Of a stretch of DNA of 64,000 nucleotides, positions 12,489 to 21,631 are shown one piece after another. How positions within the stretch are numbered: the stretch's first letter is position 1; each line of letters begins with the position of its first letter. The stretch is taken from NCBI RefSeq assembly GCF_030272615.1, contig NC_081413.1, positions 100,224,239 to 100,288,238 of the forward strand, written 5' to 3'. The position numbers and the translations under genes are program-made. Below the pieces are notes generated by a model. That model did not search any database and was not told the origin of the DNA. It saw only the letters and a program-made list of their open reading frames with translations. Source of the DNA: Cryptomeria japonica (Eukaryota > Streptophyta > Pinopsida > Cupressales > Cupressaceae).

Positions 12489-13936
12489 TAATGAATAATG
12501 ATGAACAACAAATACCCTAACTGGTACTGAGAGGGGGGGTGAATCAGTACAGACAAAAACTTCTCAATACTTTATCATATTAAAACAATCCTGACCGGTT
12601 GTCTTCATCACTAAACTTAACCATGGGAATACCGGTTAAACACAGTAAGACTTTAGACAACTAAACCAATAAAATTGAATACTTCAAATATCATTCAACA
12701 CTTGATAACTACTTCACCCATATACATATGCATGTGTTGTATCAATAATACCATAACCATTAGCTCTGCATGCATAACCACCTAAAAAAAGAATACTCAA
12801 TCATCACACGAAAAATGCACAACTCATGACACACATATTTTTCACGTGGAAACCCAAATGGGAAAAACCGTGGTGGGGATGAATACCCACAAGCTTGTTT
12901 TTGAACTCTTTTGAAGCTCACTCTGTTAGTAGCCTAGTCTGGTTAAAGACTTTACAATAAGGTTTTGTTAGGAACTGATCCTATTAAAGATCACCCGGTT
13001 AAGGGATGGCTATAAACCATGTTAAAGGTTACCTTGCTAGAGGATTTGAAGAACTCAATGAACTTGAGTCACCTGGTTAGAGGTTTTACAATAAGCTTGT
13101 TAAAGCTACCCGACAAAGGGATTTTCCTACTATTGAAATGGTTAGAAGACAACAGGTAAATCTCTGATCTGATAACAACACTATATGCTAAGGTAGATCC
13201 TTTTCAGTTCCTCTACTCTGCAATCACACTTTGTAGTTTTCCATTCATCTACTCTGCAATCACACTCTGCAATTTTCCACTCACTAGTCTGGCAAGTATC
13301 TCATCACTTGGATACAAACACAACATTTGCCAACAACTTAAAAAAACAAACATCATTGACCTTATAGACAACAATTAGGTCAGTAGCATAAACCCTAAAC
13401 CCTAAGTATTTTAGGTTTACAATTACAAGCGGTCCAATCTTGACCATCCAAACACATTACATAGAATAAAACAATCTCAAACAGATCACAAGTCATTCTG
13501 CATCGTTCATTCTTCACCACACATAGAAATCAATAACCCATCATGCTTTTTTCTCATATCGCTAAGAAGAATGTTCATTCCTGAGGTAGACATTTAATGC
13601 AATTGATCTTCATATGCAAGATCCTCAAGGAAATCTTTCACATGCACAAAACTGACATGGTATCTCAATCTCATCCTTATCTCTTAGCTAACTCATTACA
13701 GAATGTCACCGGTTGCATCACACAAGCTAGATTGCCAAACCGGAAACCCTAGAGCTGAGACTACCAACCGGTAGTCACGCTTAGTGAAACCCTGACACCG
13801 GTTCACTTCATCTCTTCATACCAGTTCTCCAACTTGAACATCAATAACAATCTCTTCCAATCTTCATACCGGTTCACCTATACTTATTGACATCAATGAC
13901 AATATACATTATCATCATAATCATCATATGCCAATA
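12489..13936 (-). repeat. 3' LTR of copia B
   Basis: Lies directly after the target duplication GGATC on the left and before the complement of the polypurine tract on the right (AATCTCCCCCTTTGGC at 13935-13950). It matches 24909-26373 along its length, apart from scattered transitions and a small insertion in the other copy near 25430. The terminal stem-loop is at 12524-12550. Confidence 0.9.
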
Positions 13937-13950
13937 ATCTCCCCCTTTGG
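13937..13950 (-). promoter_or_regulatory. Polypurine tract of copia B
   Basis: On the minus strand this reads GCCAAAGGGGGAGAT immediately before the LTR. It is preceded by TTGCCATCAAT, as in element C. Confidence 0.8.
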
Positions 13951-14161
13951 CATTGATGGCAATACTTAGTGTAGCATTGCAACTATAACATATATCCTCA
14001 TCATCAGATATCTTCTCCCATATCATACATTAGATATCTTCTCCCCCTTTTACAACAATGCCAAAGTGGAGGCACAAGCTTCCAATCTCCACTTATGTTG
14101 CTCCCCCTATGGAGTAGAATCCTTCAACACATCAACCTTGTAAGATTTGTCATTGTAATTC

Positions 14162-15066
14162 CTAACTGATGTGGAGCACACATTTTTTAATTACTTCATG
14201 AAGGGGCAGAACCCCTAATTCACCTCTCAAATAGGTAAATGTAATCTTTGGTAAGGGCTTAGTGAATATGTCTGCTAGTTGCTTCTTACTGGAAACATGT
14301 TGTAATACAACCTCTCTGTTTTGAACCTTCTCTCTCAAGAAATGATACTTGAGCTCAATGTGCTTTGTCCTAGCATGCAATACCAAATTTTTGGAAATAT
14401 TGATTGCACTAGTATTGTCACAAAATATACTCATCGGTTCAGATATAAGTACTTTGAAACCATCCAATACATGTTTCATCTAGATTGCTTGAGTGCAATT
14501 CATAAATGTTGCCACATACTCTGCTTCAGTTGTAGACTGAGAAGTATAGCTCTGCTTCTTACTCGTCCATGAGACTAGTCTTCCACCAAGAAAGAACGCC
14601 CCATCGGTTGCACTCTTTCGGTCGTCCACATTACCTCCCCAATTTTCATCGGTAAATACCTTGAGATTAAAATCACCATTGTATGGATACCACAATCCAT
14701 AATCGACTGTCCCTTTCAGGTATCTAAGAATCCTCTTGACTGCTACCAAGTGGGATTCTCTTGGACTTTTCTGAAAATGAGCTACTATGGCCACTGCATG
14801 AGCAATATCTGGTCTATTGTGTACCACATAGTGCAGCTTACCGATCATTGACCAGTACTCCTTCTCATTCACTAACATTGAATCATCTTCCTTAGTCAAT
14901 TTACAGTCAGTCACCATCGGTGTACCAACTGGTTTTCTCTCCTCCATACCAAGGGTCTTTAATACCTCTTTGACATACTTGGATTGGGTAATAAAGATAC
15001 CCTCTTTCATCTGCTGAATCTGTAGACCAATGAAGAACTTTATCTCTCCAATCAGAGACATTTCAA
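14162..15066 (-). pseudogene. Copia B pol, distal part: RT tail and RNase H
   Basis: Read right to left from the C insertion point. It continues RT with MSLIGEIKFFIGLQIQQ (15066 down), the SKYVKEVLKTLGM segment, and the YLKGTVDYGLWYPYNGDF run-up to RNase H. RNase H itself includes FTDENWGG, ATDGAFFLGGRLVSW, STTEAEYVA (near 14530) and DNTSAINISKN (near 14410), ending LGVLPLHEVIKK with a stop at 14162. One stop near 14480 interrupts RNase H. Joined with 21632-24837 after removal of C and one TTCAA, the RT frame reads through the junction. Role of the family: degrading template RNA and finishing cDNA. Confidence 0.9.
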
Positions 15067-15880
15067 TGTTGGCAAATGCACACTCCAATGAGACATTGTA
15101 GGTGATTGAAGGTTTTGTCATTGATGGCAACCTTACAATCATATGACACCGGCAAGACAATTTACCGGCACTAGCAAGATCAGACTTTACATTGGCACAC
15201 AGACTACCGGCACCGGCAGCAAAAGGAAGCATACCGGCACAGAAGCCGACAGGAATTTTGTTTGTAATATATTTTGTTATTTATTGTAAAATCATTGTAA
15301 GCTGATTTGGAAAGTTGTAAAATGACTCATATATATAAGAGATCATTGTAGAACATTTTGTAATAGAAGGAAGAAAATATATAGGCGAAATAAGGTAGAC
15401 CTATTATGTGAATTATAGGTTAAGGGTTTATGTATGAAGCAGAGATATAAACCGGTACTGGATCTGGCATAGTAGATGTTATTTTGAAGCAGTACAAGAC
15501 ATTGGATTTATATAATCCATTTTGTAAGTCAGTGAAACTTCCCATTTTGTAATTGAGTAGTGAGCTCTAGGCACTTGGCCTTCTTGCATGTGCAGGCCCC
15601 TCTTGTAGCAATAATATTCTCTTATTGGCCAATAAGTGAATATTGTGGGTCACAAATCCCACTAAGGTTTTTCCCACACCGGGTCTCCTCGTTAAACTGC
15701 TGTGTTATGGTGTGTTTTTCATGTGGTTGTTGTTATCTCTGTTTATTGCATTATTTCTTGTTTACTGGTATACAGTATTAATATGTTCTACATGTTTTAA
15801 GTTAAGAAAATCATCAAACCGGTTAGATACTGATTCACCCCCCCCCCCCCCCCCTCTTAGTATCTGTAGGAATCCTAACA
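15067..15880 (+). repeat. 5' LTR of element C
   Basis: 814 bp, TGTTGG to CCTAACA. The terminal stem-loop is at 15825-15865; its loop holds an unbroken run of 17 C (15838-15854), versus an interrupted C tract in the other LTR. It differs from 20818-21631 by scattered substitutions, many of them C/T or G/A at CCGG. Confidence 0.93.
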
Positions 15881-15882
15881 AT

Positions 15883-15894
15883 TGGTATCAAAGC
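15883..15894 (+). promoter_or_regulatory. Primer-binding site of element C
   Basis: TGGTATCAAAGC, two bases after the LTR, identical to the site of copia A. It is followed by a leader (AGAAGCCTAATAGCTTGAGG, 15911 on) nearly the same as in copia D and A. Confidence 0.85.
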
Positions 15895-15951
15895 TTGGTC
15901 CTCTATTTTCAGAAGCCTAATAGCTTGAGGAAGATCTTGACACCGGTAGAA

Positions 15952-17019
15952 ATGGAAAACTTGATGAAGCAATTAGAAGCAGCTCTCTCAGACTATGATG
16001 CAGAAAAATTGAAAAATATCAAACTTGAAGATGATCTAAAAGTTGCACAGGATATTATTCAAGCACTTCAAGAAAATATTACCATTACAAGAAACAAGAG
16101 AAGAGAACTTTGTGAAAAGATGCAAAATGAGAATGATGAAAAGGAAACTCTTAGTGATCTGATGAATAAGATGAAACAAGAAAACATGACAACAAAGAAT
16201 GAGATGCAGGATATGACTATGAGATTTTGTAAAGAAATTGAAGATAGAAAGAATAATGAAGAAGACTTGACTAGAAGACTAAATGAAGCTGCACATGAAA
16301 ACACAAGACTTAGTTATGAAAATGATATGTTGGAGATAGATCTGATGCATGCACAGAATGACTCAAATGAAATCATGAGACAAAAAGGTATCTTGGAAGG
16401 AGAACTGGCTGCTGCAAATCAACATAAAGAAAAATTCAAGAAAAGCTCAAAAGAACTTGGTGACTTGTTGAAGAATCAAAAACCTAATGGTGACACTAAT
16501 GGTCTTGGCTTTGAAGCTGGTGAAAGCTCTGGTACTGCAAACACACAGGATCATGGCAAATCGGTAAGACAAACTACTGCTTATAAATTTAATGGCAAAT
16601 GCTTTAACCGTAACAAGTATGGTCATAGAGAAAATCAATGTAGATCTAGAAATTATCAGAATACCAATACACCCACCGATCAATGTTCAAAATGCAACAA
16701 AGTTGGTCATAATTCTGAAAATTGCAGAATGAATGTGAGATGTTATGTTTGTGGAAGATTTGGACACTTATCTTATCAATGCAGAACACAAACCGACATA
16801 GGATATGGAAAAGCTATTCAGAAAAATAATATGACTTGTTATGCTTGTAACAAAATTGGACATATTGCTAGATTTTGTAGAAGCAAGTCCTCACCGGTAA
16901 ATAACAAAGGTCCTAGTTTGAAAGGTAAAGAAAAAGTTGAAGAAGTTAAGCAGAAACTCTCAAAACAATGGATCAGGAAATTAGAACTAAATGTTGATAG
17001 GAATACTCTCCACTGGTAG
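15952..17019 (+). CDS. Element C ORF1: coiled-coil, four-zinc-knuckle Gag-like protein
   Basis: I chose the ATG at 15952 because it is the first after the leader; the frame stays open for 355 codons without a break. An open extension upstream runs back into the LTR and is not expected to be translated. Residues 1 to about 180 are charged and helical, rich in Glu, Lys, Asn and Met, and look like a long coiled coil. A Gly/Ser/Thr linker follows. Four CCHC-type knuckles lie at about residues 217-310: the first lacks its second Cys (CFNRNKYGHRENQC), while CSKCNKVGHNSENC, CYVCGRFGHLSYQC and CYACNKIGHIARFC are complete. The usual copia gag (UBN2) domain is not visible. It may package element RNA (inference). 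It is the only unbroken retroelement ORF of this size in the window. Confidence 0.8.
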   Translation: MENLMKQLEAALSDYDAEKLKNIKLEDDLKVAQDIIQALQENITITRNKRRELCEKMQNENDEKETLSDLMNKMKQENMTTKNEMQDMTMRFCKEIEDRKNNEEDLTRRLNEAAHENTRLSYENDMLEIDLMHAQNDSNEIMRQKGILEGELAAANQHKEKFKKSSKELGDLLKNQKPNGDTNGLGFEAGESSGTANTQDHGKSVRQTTAYKFNGKCFNRNKYGHRENQCRSRNYQNTNTPTDQCSKCNKVGHNSENCRMNVRCYVCGRFGHLSYQCRTQTDIGYGKAIQKNNMTCYACNKIGHIARFCRSKSSPVNNKGPSLKGKEKVEEVKQKLSKQWIRKLELNVDRNTLHW

Positions 17020-17391
17020 AACAGAGTAACACTCCACTAGGAGAACAGAGTAACATTCCACCGGCAGGAGAGTCTTCATCTAACTGAAGAAAATTTTGTT
17101 GAGGGTTTAGCAATCAAATGTGAAACATGCTATTATTCCCTCAGTTGATGGTGAGAAGTTAAAATTACTTCTATACCAACAAATAAGTTAAGTGATTACT
17201 TAACCGGCAAGCATTAAATGTGGTAGTTGGAAAAATTAACATTATAAATCAGTGTTTTGACTCCATTTCATTTCACCAAGCATTCAAACAATCAAAGAGC
17301 ATGAAAACTCTTGAGCAAAGACATTTCAAGCAAAGAAGCAAAGCAATTCAACAAGCAATCTTTCCTAAGGCAGATAAAGGTATTTATATCC
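17020..17391 (+). other. Spacer between the two ORFs of element C
   Basis: Contains two tandem copies of a segment like ACAGAGTAACAYTCCAC (near 17022 and 17046), then short interrupted reading frames. No splice signal or known domain was recognised. Confidence 0.5.
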
Positions 17392-20300
17392 ATGGCTTCT
17401 TCATCTGTTCCTGAATTCATAGAAAACCCTACTATAGTCGAAGTGATTAAATGCCCTAGACCCCTATTTCAGTTAGTTCTCGAAATTGCTAAGAAGGATG
17501 ATAATGTTGGTTCATTTTCTCAAATCCCCAAAGGAGTAGTTTTTGCAGAAGACCCTAGAATGTACATTCATTGTCACATAGAAGAATTAGGTGATGAGGA
17601 AATCAAGAGCATGTATAAGACTGTAATTTGTGACGATTCTGGTAATGTGAAACCTGAACAAAAAATAGTTGAAACCCTAGGATTCACTGAAATTCTCAGT
17701 ATTTCGGATTTTCTTAAGGATGTTATAAGGATAGTTTTAAGCAGGGTTCATGGTAAATTCTTCTGGTTAGACTCAATTCACAAAATTACTAAAGAGGCAG
17801 TAAAGGCTGTGACAGGGTTACCCTCCACCGATAGCAGACCTGATAAGACAAAGAAGGTCTCAAATGACTTGGTGATGAACCTAACAGGTGCAACAACTGA
17901 CAAGAGATCTTTAAGAGTAAATGATGTAACCGACATCAATGTTAGATTCATTAGCATGATTTTAGGCTACAAAACTACACATGCAAATAGGTTAAACTCA
18001 GTCTCTAGCCTATGCATAAAGAGTGCCTATGATATGATCAAGGACAATGCAAAAATAGATGTGTGTGAATGGTTGAAAGATGAGCTTATTGATAATCTTG
18101 GAAAAATTAAGAAAGACTAAAAGGGGACATTTAGATTTGGAAACCTACTTGTCTGTTTAATGCTACACATAACAAAACAGGTGCCCGGTATCGGGAATAA
18201 AAATCTTGGTTTTGATATACCGGTAGGCAAACAATTGTCTGATTTACTAAATAACATGGGTGAAAATAGAGAAAAGAATATAAACAAGTACTTTCAGACA
18301 TTGAAGGCCCGGATGAATACTAGAGTCAGACTTTCACAAGCAATTGTAAATAAGTATAAGGATGAAATATGATTTGTTATTAAGAAGGATGAGATTTGGA
18401 TGGAGGTAGTTGTCCCAAGAACCATTTGGGTTACTGAAATGGGTTATGAAACTGATGACAACATAATTGAAACATATGCAAAAGCCCTCCTAGAAGCACC
18501 CAAGGAACCTATAGAAGAGGTATTTGGTAGTGCTGAGACTATTGAGAATCAAATTCAATCTAAGAAAAGGGTAAAGAAGGTAGAAGCAACAGTAAGAAGA
18601 GGATCTAGGCAAGCAAAAGTTGTCAAAGAAGATGTACTTAAACAAATCAGTATCACTGAAGATGAGTTAGAAACAGTACAGCCAGAAACTCACCTTTCAC
18701 CGGTAGCAACTTCTTCGGAAAGTGATATGCCAGCTGCATTTAAAAGAGTTGTGAGGAAAAGAGAACCTTCACCAGTATCTACACCTTCTCCTAGAAGAAC
18801 CAGACAAAAACAACAGGTAGTAAGGCCCCCGGCTAAGAAGATAACTCCAAAGAAGAAGAAGTTAACACCCAAGAAGAAGATTCAACAAAACATTGCTCCA
18901 ATTGACAAATTACTAGATGAAATAACAGAGGATGGACAACTGAAAAACATCAATAAATTATATGATTCATTATCAGTTGATGACAAGGAGAAAGTTGAAA
19001 ATGGTGTAATTCTACACTTGGACATTTACAAGAATTTTCTAATGCAAGTTGTAGATGAATTACCTACAGAACTGTTTAAAAGACTTGAAGCTAGAAGGCA
19101 AGCTGTTGTAGAGCTTGATAAGAAAATGAAAATTGAAAAACTACTTGTTGTTTATCCTGTCAACTCACCAAAAGAGATAGATGATCTGATCTCTGAGGCT
19201 AACCGGTCAATATTTTCAACTGTACACTGGCATGTAGCACTTATGGTTGGTAGAGTAAATGAGGTTGCAAAGGAAACTTCCAATGCATAGGACATATTCC
19301 TTGTAGAGAAGGAAAAGCAGGAAGAATATAGAAACCCTAAACCCATCAAAGTATATCAGAAGGATAAAGATAAGGGAAAAGGAAAGGTTGGTGGACCACC
19401 TAGCATAAAAATAAAAGATAACTTATCCCCACTACCTTTGAATACTCCACCGGTAGTGACTACTGATAATCAACCAAATAGTGAGAGCATGGACATACCA
19501 CAAGAGGACACAAATCCTAACTCTAAGGTATTATACATAGTGGACATTGATACTCAAAAGGTCAATATTGTGGTAGATAAGGATACAACTGAGAAGACAG
19601 ATATGGCTAATGAGCAATCGGTAACTGATGGTACAAAAGGTAAACTGGCAGATGATAACACAGAGAAACAAGCAGAGCAACATGCTCCATCATAGCAACA
19701 GGTTCATATAGAGACAGTGCCACCAACATTAGCTGAGCAAACCAAACCCTTCCTTAAAGAAATGGAAACACAAACTGACCTACCAGAGGTCACCACAAGT
19801 AAGGATATTGCTCTCACCAGCGGAATACAGAGTGCTGGCTCTTCAAGTACAGAATTCAAACCAACTAATGTAACAGAAGTTCTTTTGGATTCCATAAAGA
19901 AGATAATAGATTGTAGCTCACTGGCTTACAAGGTAATAGATGACACCATTCCAATTTTGAAAATGATAGCGCCAAAATGTAATGTAGATAATAAAGATTC
20001 TTTGAGTCAACTTGACACTTTGTCTAAGTATATTACCGAAAACACTGTGACAGTTGAACAAATAAAAGAGGAAGCATTCAAGGAGAGATTAGAGAAGGAA
20101 AAACACAAATTCTTTGAGGAATAAATAAGGAAGTGTACAAGGCAATTTGACACACTTCTACCGGAACTATGTAGTGCATTGAAGGAATTCAAAACTTTGT
20201 ACAGGGATACATGTAAAACTAACTTTTTGACAGTTGATATAGACAAGCTGACAATTTCATTAATTCAACTCATTCATTATCAGTTTTTGAGCAGAAAATA

Positions 20301-20543
20301 ATAGGTTTTGAGGAAGAACTACTAAAGTTGGAAAGAGACAAAGAAAGAATAAAAAGAAAGGCTAAAGATCTTAAATGGAGACTTAGTCCAAAATTGGACT
20401 ATCTTTCCTCCTTAAGGAAAGAAATATCTTAAGCCTTGATTCAAGGATAGAAAACACCGGTCGAGAAAATGCAACACCTCATCGATACAATTCATAGGAC
20501 TGAGGCTGCAATAAAAGACAGCAAAAGTTCATTGAGAGCTTGA
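17392..20543 (+). pseudogene. Element C ORF2: large unrecognised protein, about 1,050 codons ancestrally
   Basis: Starts at the ATG of MASSSVPEFIENPT. One reading frame continues to about 20290 and is interrupted only by single stops at 18118, 18370, 19288, 19693 and 20122; a one-base shift near 20290 leads to a further coding stretch that ends at 20541. The first 330 or so residues look globular (FWLDSIHKITKEAVKAVTGL, then a long alternating segment). The middle carries a very basic, Pro-rich stretch near 18740-18895 (PSPRRTRQKQQ, AKKITPKKKKLTPKKK), which could be a nuclear-localisation or nucleic-acid-binding region. The rest is acidic and helical, ending in a coiled-coil-like tail. There are no RT, integrase, protease or transposase motifs. 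I do not recognise the family; a distant link to plant transposon-associated domains is possible but unproven. Confidence 0.7.
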
Positions 20544-20805
20544 ATTTGGTTTTGGTAGATCTTTTTCAGATTGTAACTAACTGGTTACAAGGATGAAGCA
20601 GGTAACCACACTCATTGACACTTTGACAACCTTTGTCATTGATGCCAAAGGGGGAGTAGTGGAATGAGAAAAATAACCAGCAAATGACTCATCAGCTCAG
20701 GGGGAGCACATATTCTTTTGGTACACATTTTTGGTAAGACAATACCAGCAAATTCTGTTTGATGACAGTTTTTGGATTTTTCTCATGAGTGTTGCCATCA
20801 ATGGC
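20544..20805 (+). other. 3' untranslated region of element C
   Basis: Non-coding, with a first CAAAGGGGGAG at 20645-20655 resembling a second polypurine tract, and GGGGGAG near 20699. A segment GTTGCCATCAATGGCAA at 20791-20807 precedes the main tract. Confidence 0.6.
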
Positions 20806-20817
20806 AAAGGGGGAGAT
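20806..20817 (+). promoter_or_regulatory. Polypurine tract of element C
   Basis: AAAGGGGGAGAT immediately before the 3' LTR start TGTTGG. Identical core to elements B and D. Confidence 0.85.
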
Positions 20818-21631
20818 TGTTGGCAAATGCACACTCCAATGAGACATTGTAGGTGATTGAAAGTTTTGTCATTGATGGCAACCTTACAATCCTATGACAC
20901 CAGCAAGACAATTTACCAGCACTAGCAAGATCAAACTTTACACCGGCACACATACCACTGACACCGACAGCAAAAGGAAGCATACCGGCATAGAAGCCGA
21001 CATGAATTTTGTTTGTAATATATTTCGTTATTTATTGTAAAATCATTGTAAGCCGACTTGGCAAGTTGTAAAATGACTCATATATATAAGAGATCATTGT
21101 AGAACATTTTGTAATAGAAGGAAGAAAATATATAGCCGAAATAAGGCAGACCTGTATGCGAATTATAGGTTAAGGGTTTATGTATGAAGCAGAGCTACAA
21201 ACCATTACTGGATCTGGCATAGTAGATTCCATTTTGAAGCAGTACAAGATATTGGATTTATATAATCCATTTTGTAAGTCAGTGAGACTTCCCATTTTGT
21301 AATTGCGCAGTGAGCTCTAGGCACTTGGCCTTCCTACATGTGCAGGCCCCTCTTGTAGCAATAATATTCTCTTATTGGCCAATAAGTGAATATTGTGGGT
21401 CACAAATCCCACCGAGGTTTTTCCCACACCGGTTTTCCTCGTTAAACTACTGTGTTATGGTGTGTTTTTCATGTGGTTGTTGTTATCTCTATTTATTGCA
21501 TTATTTCTTGTTTACCGCTATATAGTATTAATATGTTCTACATGTTTTAAGTTAAGAAAATCATCAAACCGGTTTGATACTGATTCACCCCCCTCCCCCT
21601 CCACCTCTCAGTATCTATGGGAATCCTAACA
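20818..21631 (+). repeat. 3' LTR of element C
   Basis: 814 bp, the same length as the 5' copy. It ends CCTAACA at 21631, followed by the target duplication TTCAA and then the copia B RT frame on the minus strand. Stem-loop at 21576-21615 with a perfect stem. Confidence 0.93.

Larger units (their letters stand above)
15067..21631 (+). mobile_element. Element C: non-autonomous LTR retrotransposon with gag-like ORF and large unknown ORF
   Basis: Both LTRs are 814 bp, start TGTTGG and end CCTAACA. The target duplication TTCAA is at 15062-15066 and 21632-21636. The primer site (TGGTATCAAAGC, 15883) and polypurine tract (20806-20816) are intact. No protease, integrase, RT or RNase H motif is visible anywhere inside. 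Instead there is a coiled-coil and zinc-knuckle ORF (15952-17019) followed by a second long ORF (17392-20543) with several stops. Elements with LTRs and only gag are known in plants (TR-GAG type); a long second ORF is unusual. It shares leader, primer site, polypurine tract and U5 stem-loop with copia A, B and D, so it was probably mobilised by a copia polymerase (inference). Confidence 0.92.

Noticed and set aside
15560-15781. ORF conserved in both LTRs of element C (also 21310-21525)
   Set aside because: Conservation follows from LTR duplication; no domain and it lies in the LTR.
16068-16304. Minus-strand ORF rich in Ser and Phe
   Set aside because: Shadow of the element C ORF1 coiled coil on the other strand.
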